Counted from the first letter of the stretch, positions 11,241 through 20,180 are shown. The stretch: DNA of 64,000 nucleotides from Prorocentrum cordatum (GCA_963575745.1 CAUYUJ010015727.1:277820-341819), one strand, 5' to 3'. Numbers and translations: made by a program. The notes: a model not told the origin generated them from the sequence alone.

Positions 11241-11354
11241 AACTCACAAACATGGCGCTCCAGGCGTGGGGCGCGCGGTGTTTCTACCCCTTGCCATTGC
11301 CTCTCGCAGAGGCCCCTCGGAGACGACCCTTCGGAAGAGCGGTTGCAATCCGTG

Positions 11355-11510
11355 TGCATACATACATCTATACATATATACACACACATAAATATATACA
11401 CACATATATACAAGTGGCACGTGTGTGCCCAGGCTCATACAACAAGCTGAAGGGTGTGAAGGTAAAAAAAGGCAGTGAGGAGGCTCAAAAAGTGGTCCCC
11501 CCAAGAGGTT
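11355..11510. repeat. CA/TA microsatellite plus dispersed end module
   Basis: An ACATA/ACACAC tract at 11355-11410 is followed by a 42-bp block (11410-11451) that recurs exactly at 31145-31186. Positions 11448-11510 are the inverted counterpart of 24456-24515: CACTTTTTGAGCC- and TTTTTACCTTCACA-type text on the complementary strand. Confidence 0.65.
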
Positions 11511-11889
11511 GTTAAACAATTAGTTTCCTAATTTCTCTTAGGTATATTGATGTGGCGTCTGTATTTTTGCGTGTGTGATTTCCGTGCATAAGATCAGCTT
11601 TCCTAATTTTTCTTCATGTGTTTCTGTACATCAGATTCAGAATTCTTATTTCTATGAGAAGGGTACAGCGTCTGTAAAATAGACAGCGGCACTGTGTTGA
11701 CCGAGTAAGTCATTGGTTTGGTTGATTTTCCTAACGTACCGAGTACATGAAATAAGCACCGATCTGATCATATTCAGACATAATATGCTCATGGACCATG
11801 CAGCCTGCGTGCTCAGGTTCGGCGGATCTCCAACGCAGCTGAATTTATGATATACATATATATATATATACCGTTCAGCACCACAGCGG
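11511..11889. other. AT-richer 5' flank of gene A
   Basis: This is the stretch immediately upstream of gene A. It is richer in A+T than its surroundings and includes a TATATATATATATA run near 11855-11870. No specific promoter motif can be assigned. Confidence 0.35.
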
Positions 11890-11910
11890 CCATAGCCGTT
11901 TTGGCTTAGT
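11890..11910 (+). other. Possible decayed spliced-leader relic
   Basis: The 21 bases match the last 21 of the dinoflagellate spliced leader at 16 positions, including TAGCC and TTTTGGCT. Four of the five mismatches are transitions. It lies 5 bases upstream of the gene A start codon, where a spliced leader would sit if gene A had been retroposed from mRNA. The match is weak on its own, and position is what makes it notable. Confidence 0.4.
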
Positions 11911-11915
11911 GAGAT

Positions 11916-12896
11916 ATGTTATTGCATGATCTCGTGAGACAGGCTGTCGTGCACAATGGATTCAGAAGCCGTCGGGCAGCATGGCCTCGCGTGTCGTTCA
12001 CTCAACACGGTTTCAGACAATGCTTGCAGGAATTGCAATTGCCAGTCCCTGGCGGCCTCACCAATGATCAGAATATCGATGATTTACGACGTGTGCTTCA
12101 CGACTACGGCGTGGACGGCTTAAACGGAGGCGATTGGGATGAAATTGACCGGTTGTCCTACGAGGCGATGGCCCCTGTACTTTCTCCTCGCAGGCCGTCG
12201 CGGCCTGATCTGCTCAGTCCTGGTTTGCTAGCTGGTGCCCCTGTTCCTGCACATGCCATAGCGGTTCCACCACCTCGACCGCCACCAGCACCGTTACCGC
12301 TTGCAGATCGACGACCAACTGATGATGCCACCGCTGCTGCAGGAGCTCCGCTCAGGAGAAAAGTTGCACGATTGAAAATGAAGTTACGTGCGTCACGATT
12401 GATTATACGGAGAGGAAAGAAAACAGCCAGAGACTTGCAAAAACAAATTCAAACGTTGGAAGACATTTTGTCTCAACGGGATGATGAGATTAATCGGCTC
12501 CGCCTCACAGCAACCGAGGGCATATTGAGAGAACGACGGCGGCACAAGGCTGGCGTCAAAAGGGGGCTATCTCTTTTCGGATGCTACAAAATGGGGATCA
12601 CGAGGAACGTTGGGCACTGTGGTATCAATGGGATGCTAGTCATGATGGGGCTTCAACAAAGTCGGCCAACTTTGTCTGCCTGGGAAAAGAAAACTGCTAG
12701 TTGTATTATTGCCTCTGTCAGACACTTTCACAGCTTGCATTACCGATATATAGAATGGTTCGCCGACTCCCTTGTATCACTTCCACCAGCTGTTATCGTC
12801 GCAAAACCTACCAGGCTGTGGAGCTATGAGATATGTTCGGTATCTGGAGACGCCACGAACACCGCGGTTGTCCACCAGGAGACCAGTGTAAAATGC
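11916..12896 (+). CDS. Gene A exon 1: coiled-coil N-terminal part of a transposase-like protein
   Basis: The ATG at 11916 opens a protein-like frame. Residues 1-75 are a helical region with no family I recognise, 90-140 are Pro/Ala-rich, and about 146-205 form a Lys/Arg/Glu/Leu coiled coil (RLKMKLRASRLIIRRGKK, LQKQIQTLEDILSQRDDEIN). About 215-320 contain GCYKMGITRNVGHCG and end with SVSGDATNTAVVHQE, whose Asp at residue 312 (codon 12849-12851) could be a first catalytic acid of an RNase H fold. Past about 12900 the frame runs into a palindrome-rich, Pro-coding segment, so the exon probably ends near TGTAAAATGC. Function is unknown. The transposase idea is inference and depends on exon 2. Confidence 0.65.
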
Positions 12897-13158
12897 TCGC
12901 TTTGGGTTCTGTGTCCCCCTCCCCCTCCTCTCATAAGCCAAACCCCCCGTGCTCCCAGGCTTATGATAAGCCTGGGAGCTCGGGGGAGAATAAGGATTGG
13001 GGTCTGTCCTGGGGGCCCTGGGAACCCCGAGGTCCAACCTGGGAGCCCGGGGGGCGAGGTCAGAGTTTCTGCCCAGCCGAGCTGGGGTGTTTCTCCCCAG
13101 CCTCGGGGGGGGCGAGTCTGGTGAGTTCCCCCAGGAAAAGGCGCACGTGTTAAAATGC
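12897..13158. repeat. Probable intron with palindrome, flanked by near-duplicate TGTAAAATGC
   Basis: GTGTAAAATGC ends at 12896 and GTGTTAAAATGC ends at 13158, like a target-site duplication with one indel. Between them lies a 14-bp perfect inverted repeat with a 1-base loop (GCTCCCAGGCTTAT, 12949-12977) and CTGGGG/CCCCAG hairpins like those at 17.85-18.09 kb. Excising one copy plus the insert joins exon 1 (...QETSVKC) in frame to SSMFHHADFPHQ. This looks like an introner-type insertion. Splice sites are not resolved. Confidence 0.5.
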
Positions 13159-13332
13159 AGTTCGATGTTTCATCATGCAGATTTTCCGCACCAAGTTCCT
13201 CATCCAGGCGACGACGGCGGCCCCCCAGAGCTCCCAGCTGATGCGGGGCAGATTATTTGGCCCGACCCTGTCCCTGTGACTGCATCAGGCGCTCGTGAGC
13301 AAACAGAGGAAGATGAGGGAGAAAGAGGAGGA
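13159..13332 (+). CDS. Gene A possible small exon
   Basis: Continuing the exon 1 frame after the insert gives SSMFHHADFPHQ, HPGDDGGPPELPADAGQII and TASGAREQTEEDEGERGG before a stop at 13333. The composition is plausible for a linker. The downstream intron (to about 13448) is a GGA-triplet tract followed by a C-run and CAG. The 5' splice site is not identifiable as GT, so this exon is tentative. Confidence 0.35.
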
Positions 13333-13448
13333 TGAGAAGTGGGGAAGGCAGGAGGGGGGAGGAGGTAGGCGAGAGAGGGGAGGAGGAGGAGGAGGAGAAG
13401 GATGAGGAGGAGGAGCGAGAAGTCGAGACAGCTACCCCCCCCCCCCAG

Positions 13449-14665
13449 GTGCTGTGGGTCAGAGGTCTATCTTCATGCAGCAGGTATCTCAGACTGGAAT
13501 CCATTTGTGGGATGACACTACGTGGTCCAGGGTTGCAGAAGAGTCCGCATCGAATGGAGAATACGAGTACTGCCATGTCAGAATATGGATGTTTCATACC
13601 GACCAAGGTGGTGAGCCTAAGGCTTTTTCTCGAATGCTCATGGCAGAGATCAAAGATAAACAATACGAGTGGGCGAACCACGAATTTTGCAAGGAGCATA
13701 TCGTTCACTTGATCGTGAAATCTCAGATCAACAGGCGCAAAGTTTACTGGTCAATCCTTGCCAAAACCATCAATACTTGGCGCACGAAGAACAATGCGAA
13801 GAAGTTGTACCAGTCCTACGTCACGCATTTCGGCGTCGACAGGGCTAGAGAAGTCGCAGGGCGTTTGCCACCCCGCCCTTTGAAAGGAAGGTGGGGGTCG
13901 AAACATGCAGTGGAGGCTACCCTACTACGTGCTGCCCACGATGAGCTCCCCCTCTGTTTCAAGGACTTGTTCCCAGAGGGCGACGCGGGCGACGACGCCA
14001 ACGAGGACGAGAACGACAGGGAGCTTGACGTCATCGAGGAGGAGGCTCAGGCATACTCGCGCCGTACTCGCAAGTGGCTCCGAGAAGCGTATGCTGGGCT
14101 GTGTTTGAAATCTTTTTGGATCGACCTTGTTATCTGCCATGTCTCTACGGGCCCCCTGGACCATCTCCACTTTTGGATGCAGAAGCATCACAACAATGAC
14201 ATTGCAGTCGTGGAGTTCGTTTGCGAAACTGGTCGCAACATTGCACATGCATGGTACCATATGCTGACGACAGAAGAGCCGTGGAGCGACCTGTTTGGGC
14301 TTCTGGACTTGGATGCTGACAACTCGGAGGTATTCGATAATTTAGTCCTTAGTTGTATGCAGATGGCAAGCGAGTACGATCGGCGACTACGACGTGAGTA
14401 CACAACGTTCCCACATCTCATAGTTTGGTTGATCTTTTCGCCACCAGAGGAAGCATGCGCATATCGCAAGCAGTGCGCCGAGGACTTGCTGAAGCTTCCT
14501 GCAGAGCAGCTGGTTGGCAACAATGGGTCAGATGTCGCACTGAAATTCCGCAACATGTTTAAGCGTGAGCTCGAGAAGGTTTGGAGCACTGACGGCATCA
14601 TGTGCGCGCGCCTGTGGCAGCTCGTCCACGACATCGTCGTGCACTGGCGCCTGAGCACCCAAGAG
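13449..14665 (+). CDS. Gene A exon 2: D / CxxH transposase-like core
   Basis: This exon follows a C-run and CAG at 13441-13448. It encodes about 405 residues of ordinary protein composition. HTDQGGEPKAFSRML (Asp codon 13601) is followed about 29 residues later by EFCKEHIVHLIV, a C-x2-H motif (Cys codon 13688, His 13697), and then by KGRWGSKHAVEATLL. An Asp followed by C(2)H, and a later RW, is the arrangement seen in hAT, MULE, P and Kolobok transposases; here it is only pattern resemblance, and the final catalytic Glu is not assigned. The 3' end is clear: CAA GAG followed by GTTGAAGG, and joining to exon 3 after GAG keeps the frame. Confidence 0.7.
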
Positions 14666-14961
14666 GTTGAAGGAAGGGCCCCTAAGGGCCGCTGGGGCCA
14701 CCTGCTGTTGGTCTGGCCGTCGTCGTCGACGTCGCCGGCGTCGAAGTCGGAAGTCGTTCGTCCTCGTCGTTCGCCAAAATTGTCGTCGACAACGACGTCA
14801 ATGATGACGTCGACGTCGACGTCGACGACGTCGACGACAACGGCCAGACACTAACAGCCGTTGTGTCTTGCTCGACTGGGGTCTGGAGAGTTGCTCCCCA
14901 GCTTGATGTGTGGGCCTGGGGGGTTGGGGCCAATCTCAAGTGGGTCTCGGGGGGTCTCTAG
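14666..14961. other. Gene A intron with GTCGAC palindromic repeats
   Basis: A canonical GT...AG intron of 296 bp (GTTGAAGG ... GTCTCTAG). It contains a dense run of GTCGTC/GACGTC/GTCGAC at 14715-14845 that can fold on itself, then CTGGGG/CCCCAG hairpin text. The exon 2 frame stays open into it to 14854, but phase and composition favour splicing. Confidence 0.65.
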
Positions 14962-15345
14962 GAGGAACTACTTCAGACCTGCTTCGGGCAGATACCCAGA
15001 GGAGTTAACAGCACCCTGAAGCACATCGCTACCATCGCTCCTGGGATTTCGTGGGGCCTTCTCTCAAGCCGCATCACGATCAAGAAATCCCTAATGAAGT
15101 TTCGAGATCAGATTGACATTGCCCGTGCTGCAGAAGCGCTAGCTGCTGTTGACCAACTCAGGCGTAGTTTTGAGGCGGATGTCGAAATTGGAAACTTGCG
15201 ACGATGGAAACCTGTGTGTTACCCGTGCCCAGCCGTAGCTCTCAATGTCCTAGGCAAGAAGCGAACGGTGACTGTTGGCCAAGCACATGCTGCAGCAGTT
15301 CTAAAACATATCAAAACCAACTCTATTGAGGCAGGATTCCCTTGG
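14962..15345 (+). CDS. Gene A exon 3
   Basis: The exon starts directly after GTCTCTAG as GAG GAA CTA CTT, which joins exon 2 in frame (...RLSTQE + EELLQTCFGQIP). It encodes 128 residues including STLKHIATIAPGISWGLLS, a basic segment, YPCPAVALNVLGKKR and VGQAHAAAVLKHIK. No known domain is recognised. The end is placed at TGG before GTTATATC, which gives a phase-0 junction to exon 4. Confidence 0.65.
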
Positions 15346-15676
15346 GTTATATCTGCGAAATATTGTATATGGTTCCTCGGGACAGGGGCCTTGGCTCCAA
15401 TCAGCAGGCTCTGGCTACGGGCGTCCAAGGTGGCTGGTCAAACCAATCGGGGCCCCTGGCAGTCTTAGACTTAGACAACCTTCCTCCTTTTCCTCCACCC
15501 CCCCCTCCCTCCCCTCATCCATCTCCAACCTCTCCTCTGCAGAGGAAGAGGATTTGTAAGGGTACCCTCCTCCCTCCCCCCTCCTCCCTCCTCCTCCTCG
15601 CCCTCCCTCCCCACTCCTGCCTCCCTCCCCTTTCCTCCTCCCTACTGCCTCCCCATCTGTGAGAGCGCTTCCACAG
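15346..15676. other. Gene A intron with polypyrimidine tract
   Basis: An intron of 331 bp from GTTATATC to CTTCCACAG. About 15476-15655 is almost pure C/T with CCT runs. A CTTGGCTCCAATCA...CCAATCGGGGCC inverted segment lies upstream of it. Confidence 0.6.
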
Positions 15677-17113
15677 GTTTACTCGCAGTTTTGGCGTGTG
15701 CAGCTGGACAATCAAAATCTCGACGAAGTGCGGTTTATCAGCCCACTGACTAGCGAGCCCCTGGTCGATGTGATCGAAGACTTGCTCGAGGATGTTCGTG
15801 CACACGGCGATGATGAGGACGCAGACATTGAGGTGCTTCTAACCGAACTCATGTGGGGCAGGCCTGGCCAAGCTGGAGGCGTAGTTCAATCGACGCTGAT
15901 CTGCAAGATTAAAGACGTGCCTAGACCCATTCGTCATCGACCCGATGGCAAAGGCAAAGGCCCACCACCTGATGGCGGCGAAGGTCCACCGCCCCCTGGA
16001 CGACGGCCGCCGCAGCATGACGACTCCGACAGCTGCTCAGAAGAAACCGAGGCCGCAGGATATGTCGACGATCCAGATGAGCATGAATATGAGATAGACG
16101 AAGATGCGAAGGAAACGCTTCAAGAGATGCGTGACATCGAGGAGGGCGTCGAAGACCCCGCAGAGATCGAGGAGCTGCCGATCTTCGAGGACGGCGATGC
16201 TGGAGAGATCAGGACAGCTGCAGCTCACGCCCGCGACATTCTCTGTGGTTCAGACGCCGAGGCGAAGGATTACCTCCTGACGACAGCTGAGTCGAAGGGC
16301 GAGCTGCACAGGAAGGATTGCCCAGAGGATGACATCCTCGAGGCAGCGAGAGACTTGTCTTTGCAAGAAGCCTTGGGCGTGCTACCAGCTGCCGGTGGTG
16401 GCGCACCACTGGCGCCCCCACCAGCGCCTCTGCCAGCGATAGCGCTGGAACCCTGGAAAGACGCGATGAGCAAAGTACAAAGCGCTTGCAGATGGGCATT
16501 GGAGCCTACGCGACGACACCCGAAAGTTCGGCAGGTGTCCCTCATGGAGAAGATCAGCGAGGATGAGAGCACCTCGTGCGTGTGGATTCACTGGGATACC
16601 TTGGCCAACGGACAGTACATGGGGCGCACAGTTCCCACTGATGCCAAACAACGTTTCGTGTATGTGCAGCCAACGCAGAAGACCGACTTCAAGTTTGATA
16701 TCAACACGGGCAACTTGAGGTTCATCGTGAGTGACATCGGGCACCGCATGGTACGAGCATCAGAGGGACTTCGGACAGATGTGCCAAAGGAGGCGCTGGC
16801 CATCGTGAACATCTTCAACCGAATCGAATCAGCCGATTCGCCTGCTGCAGACACAGAGCACACGCCAGGTCGGGCATGCAGTGTGTGTGGAAGCAGCTCC
16901 TGTGGAAGCACTGATCAGTTTATCGAGTGCGCCCTATGCGGGCTCTATGTGCACAAGTCTTGTTGCGATGAATTAGCCCAGGACGCTGCACTTCAGGCTG
17001 CGAGTGATAAACTTGGAGAGGACATCCTCTCGTTCGAACCTTTGTTCAAAGCGTTGGTTGATGCGCACAACATGTGCGGATGTTGCCAAGCAGCGCTTGC
17101 ACTGCGAGACTGA
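15677..17113 (+). CDS. Gene A exon 4: acidic region and C-terminal PHD-type zinc finger
   Basis: The exon follows TTCCACAG and ends at TGA 17111-17113, encoding 478 residues. It contains a Pro/Gly-rich linker, then a strongly acidic region (16014-16205: DDSDSCSEETEA, EYEIDEDAKETLQEM), then a globular part (TSCVWIHWDTLANGQYMG). The C-terminus shows CSVC, GSSSC, FIECALCGLYVHKSCC and CGCC. Spacing is C-x2-C, then C-x2-C-x4-H-x2-C, then a distal C-x2-C, the C4HC3 order of PHD fingers (16877-17086). PHD fingers bind histone tails. The finger is seen in sequence; the chromatin role is family knowledge. The methyltransferase gene B lies next downstream. Confidence 0.7.
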   Translation, partial: VYSQFWRVQLDNQNLDEVRFISPLTSEPLVDVIEDLLEDVRAHGDDEDADIEVLLTELMWGRPGQAGGVVQSTLICKIKDVPRPIRHRPDGKGKGPPPDGGEGPPPPGRRPPQHDDSDSCSEETEAAGYVDDPDEHEYEIDEDAKETLQEMRDIEEGVEDPAEIEELPIFEDGDAGEIRTAAAHARDILCGSDAEAKDYLLTTAESKGELHRKDCPEDDILEAARDLSLQEALGVLPAAGGGAPLAPPPAPLPAIALEPWKDAMSKVQSACRWALEPTRRHPKVRQVSLMEKISEDESTSCVWIHWDTLANGQYMGRTVPTDAKQRFVYVQPTQKTDFKFDINTGNLRFIVSDIGHRMVRASEGLRTDVPKEALAIVNIFNRIESADSPAADTEHTPGRACSVCGSSSCGSTDQFIECALCGLYVHKSCCDELAQDAALQAASDKLGEDILSFEPLFKALVDAHNMCGCCQAALALRD

Positions 17114-17167
17114 AAGAATGGTTGTTACTCACGCCTTATGACCCTCCTCCTCCTCCTCCTCCTCCTT

Positions 17168-17436
17168 CCAGCAGGTGCCCTGCGACAGAAGTTGGACGAA
17201 GATGGGCCCCTTCCTTGGGAGTCTTGGGAGCTTGGGAGTCTTGGAAGTTTGGGAGCCTGGGGAATGGGCGTCTTGGGTGCTACGTAAATTGTGAGGAAGC
17301 CTCCAGCGGGAGCCATTGCTTCTGGGCTTGAGGCGCGCGTCTCCACTAGTAGCATCATCATCATCACCACCATCACCACCATCATCAGCATCATCATCAT
17401 CATCATCATCCTCATCCTCATCCTCATCCTCATCCG

Positions 17437-17475
<39 letters not shown>

Positions 17476-17715
17476 TGCCATCGTCATTAGCATCAGCAAC
17501 AGCATCAGCATCAACATCAACATCAGCATCACCACCATCACCACCATCATCACCATCATCATCATCAACATCATCATCGTCATCATCATCCACTTCCTAG
17601 GTCACTCCCAGGGCGCAAAGATGATCGCGCTTCGCGCGTCGCGGCCCCGAACGCAGAGGTTGCCTGCTCCAAGGCAGCCTCGCGAGGGCGTGATGCTACA
17701 TGCGCGTCGCGCATT
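17168..17715. repeat. Spacer repeat with CAT/ATC triplet array, copy 1
   Basis: It begins CCAGCAGGTGCCCTGCGA and continues AGAAGTTGGACGAAGATG, TTGGGAGTCTTGG phrases, GTGAGGAAGCCTCC and GCTTGAGGCGCG. A 240-bp (CAT)n/(CAG) tract (17351-17590) follows, and the copy closes with GCGTCGCGCATTGTG. Copy 2 at 19781-20180 has the same modules in the same order. Each copy lies just after the stop codon of a gene (A and B). Translations of the triplet tract (poly-Ser, poly-Ile, poly-Met) are not genes. Confidence 0.8.
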
Positions 17716-17844
17716 GTGAGTCGGATCGAGGTGAATACATGCGAAATAGCATTGCCACACGAGCCAAAACACTGTGCAAAACAACGCATATGTACACCAA
17801 AACGATGCAGTACGTGGTATCGAAAACAGCTCTCGCAAATTTCC

Positions 17845-18095
17845 AGGTTGGTAGCTGGGGAGAGTCTCCCCAGCTCCAGGGGAGGTGCTGGGGAGCTTCT
17901 CCCCAGCTCCAGGGGGTGCTGGGGAGATTCTCCCCAGCTGCTGGGGAGAAACACCGTGTTTCTCCCCAGCAGCTGGGGAGATTTTGCCTGTTTCTCCCCA
18001 GCAGCTGGGGAGATTCTCCCCAGCACCCCCTGGAGCTGGGGAGTTTCTCCCCAGCCGCCCTCGGGAGCTGGGGAGTTCCCCCCCAGACCTTAAGT
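17845..18095. repeat. Cluster of CTGGGGAGA / TCTCCCCAG hairpins
   Basis: At least eight alternating copies of CTGGGGAG and CTCCCCAG are spaced 10-30 bp apart, many forming direct palindromes such as CTGGGGAGATTCTCCCCAG. The 250-bp segment could fold into a multi-hairpin structure. Shorter versions occur inside gene A introns near 13070-13120 and 14878-14945. Confidence 0.85.
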
Positions 18096-18263
18096 TGGGA
18101 CGTCACCACGTCAATTTCCACATGTTGTGAAATAGTGTACAAACCCTGTCTGTGAGAGTGTATCTGCACGTGAACCGACATGAAATGACACGTCGTTCTT
18201 GTGATTCTGACTCGTTCTGTGTGCACAGTGGGAGCTGCAGTGTGCCTGACACCTGGCTCAAGC

Positions 18264-19760
18264 ATGAGCCGTTGTCTACTTTCAGACACTGTCAGAGCGA
18301 GATGTGCCTCTCAACTCCAGACAGTCTCAACATATGCCGATGCTTTCCGATGGCCCAAGGACTCATTCGATCGCCTCATTCATGCAGGTGTTCCAAAGGA
18401 AGTGTGCGCATCATTGCTCAGTGATAGGAAGGTGACAGTGTCCTCGGCATGCTCTGGAGTCGAAACAAACGCTGTTGCGGATGATGCCATAATGCGCCAA
18501 GCTGGTGAGTATTTTGGAAGTGCACGCCCTGTGCATATAGAACAAGTGATGGCTATCGAGTGCGACAAGAAATGTCAGAAAGAACTTCTGAACGTTGATG
18601 CAAACTTTTGTGTGTTCGAAGACTTGTTTTCATTCTTGCCAACCGACGTTCGCATGAAGTGCGGGCTCGACAAGGGCGTCGAGGTCAGCCCGGCAGAGTT
18701 AGAGAACATAGTTCCCAGGTGCACGATCAATTGGACAGCGAAATGCTTAAGGCATAAGAGACACTGTCGTATTGCCAGGTCTGCCATCCACAGGGCTGGC
18801 ACCCCCTGTAAAGATGCATCGACTTATGGCGGTCGGCAGGGTTGGCATGGCAAGCAACATAAAGTCTGGTTGGCATGGTGCGCTTTAGTTCGAACGTTGT
18901 CGTTCCCTCTCGTATTCCACGAAAACGTATCAAATTTCGGAGACCACATGTTTCATCGTTATCTGGGGGACAAGTACGCGATCACGCGTGTTGAAGTTGA
19001 TCCCGTTTCGGATGGATGGCCAGTTCGTCGCAAACGGCAAGTGGTTGTAATGATATTGTTGGTTTGGGGTTCTGCAGTTCTTCAGGACATCGACGTGTCA
19101 AACGATGTGTTCGAACAACTTGGCTTGCGAGTATTTGCCGACGACCTCTTTCGCCGTTCGTGTCATATCAGCTGGAGGGACTTCCTTATCGCCACGCCAG
19201 AGGAGATCGATGCAGAAATGATTTGGGCTTCTTCACGTGATCTCGTCGCTCAGCGACGAACCTCTGACCGAGATTTGTTTCTTTCATCAGACACGCCTGG
19301 CAGGATGTGCTTGACAGCAGTTGAGCGCCTGCGCTTGGAGGTCGGATTGACGCTTGAACCCGACGCTGTGTGGGACCTTGGCCAAAATGTGCGCATGCGG
19401 AGACATTCGCAAGGACACATACTACACACTCAAACGTGCAGTGCAGGCGTGCTGTTCGTGAGTGACCTCGACCGCAGTATGTCACCAGTTGAACTGTTTG
19501 CGATCCATGGCTGGCCAGTTGAGCCAGTGGCCATAGCAGCGAGCAGCGGTTCTGGGTGCATCTTTGCCCGAGGCCACCCAGCGCCTCAATGCAGGACCCG
19601 GCAAAGCATGCTCGTGCAAATGGGGAATGGCCAACATGTGACCTCAATGGGTAAGTTTACACTTTGGGCATTGCTGATGCTGCCCGAACTCGGCCAGAGG
19701 CTTTGCACTGGCGATCCCAACGATACTGCATCTCGTGCTTTGAAGCGAGCGCGTGGTTGA
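18264..19760 (+). CDS. Gene B: cytosine-5 DNA methyltransferase
   Basis: 498 residues from ATG 18264. The frame is open further upstream without an ATG, and an AG acceptor for cis- or trans-splicing could lie at 18230-18240. The C5-methyltransferase motifs are in order. Motif I is SACSGVETNAVAD (residues ~60-72, AdoMet binding). Motif IV is AGTPCKDAS with the catalytic Cys at 182. Motif VI is ENV with Glu 220. Motif VIII is VRRKRQVVVMI near 254. Motif IX is RSMSPVELFAIHGWP from 404. Motif X is GNGQHVTSMGKF from 454. Motifs VIII and IX are separated by about 140 residues, the usual place of the target-recognition region. No reader or helicase domain is fused. All core catalytic residues are present, so it may be active. 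By family it transfers methyl from AdoMet to C5 of cytosine in DNA. Dinoflagellate retrotransposons carrying such genes have been reported; whether this gene belongs to one is open. Confidence 0.82.
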   Translation: MSRCLLSDTVRARCASQLQTVSTYADAFRWPKDSFDRLIHAGVPKEVCASLLSDRKVTVSSACSGVETNAVADDAIMRQAGEYFGSARPVHIEQVMAIECDKKCQKELLNVDANFCVFEDLFSFLPTDVRMKCGLDKGVEVSPAELENIVPRCTINWTAKCLRHKRHCRIARSAIHRAGTPCKDASTYGGRQGWHGKQHKVWLAWCALVRTLSFPLVFHENVSNFGDHMFHRYLGDKYAITRVEVDPVSDGWPVRRKRQVVVMILLVWGSAVLQDIDVSNDVFEQLGLRVFADDLFRRSCHISWRDFLIATPEEIDAEMIWASSRDLVAQRRTSDRDLFLSSDTPGRMCLTAVERLRLEVGLTLEPDAVWDLGQNVRMRRHSQGHILHTQTCSAGVLFVSDLDRSMSPVELFAIHGWPVEPVAIAASSGSGCIFARGHPAPQCRTRQSMLVQMGNGQHVTSMGKFTLWALLMLPELGQRLCTGDPNDTASRALKRARG

Positions 19761-19780
19761 ACATGAAAGCAATTTGCCCT

Positions 19781-20180
19781 CCAGCAGGTGCCACGCGATA
19801 AAAGTTGGACGAAGATGTGCACCCGTGGGAGTCTTGGGAGTTTGGGAATCTAGGTTTAGTCTCGGGAGTTCAGGAGTCTTGGGAGTGGGGGTGTCTTGGG
19901 TGCTGAGTAAATTGTGAGGAAGTCTCCTGCGGGAACCGTTGTTGTTGTAGCTGGGGGCTGGGTCTCTTGGGTTGAGGCGCGGGTCGCCACCAGCATCATC
20001 AGCATCATCAGCATCTTCATCATCATCGTCATCATCATCATACTCATCATCCTCCTCCTCATCATCATTATCATCAGCAGCAGCATCAGCATCAGCGTTA
20101 GCATCATCATCATCGCCATCATCATCATCATCAAACAGCGAAGATAACCGCGCGTCGTGCATTGTGGGGCGCGATGTGTG
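19781..20180. repeat. Spacer repeat with CAT triplet array, copy 2
   Basis: It has the same modules as copy 1 at 17168-17715: CCAGCAGGTGCCACGCGA, AAGTTGGACGAAGATG, GTCTTGGGAGT phrases, GTGAGGAAGTCTCC, GGTTGAGGCGCG, a (CAT)n tract with CTC interruptions (19994-20135) and CGTCGTGCATTGTGGGG. It lies between the gene B stop and the gene C acceptor. Confidence 0.8.

Noticed and set aside
17845-18095. Hairpins as bacterial-type terminators
   Set aside because: There is no T-tract and the genome is eukaryotic. The alternating copies form a repeat cluster instead.
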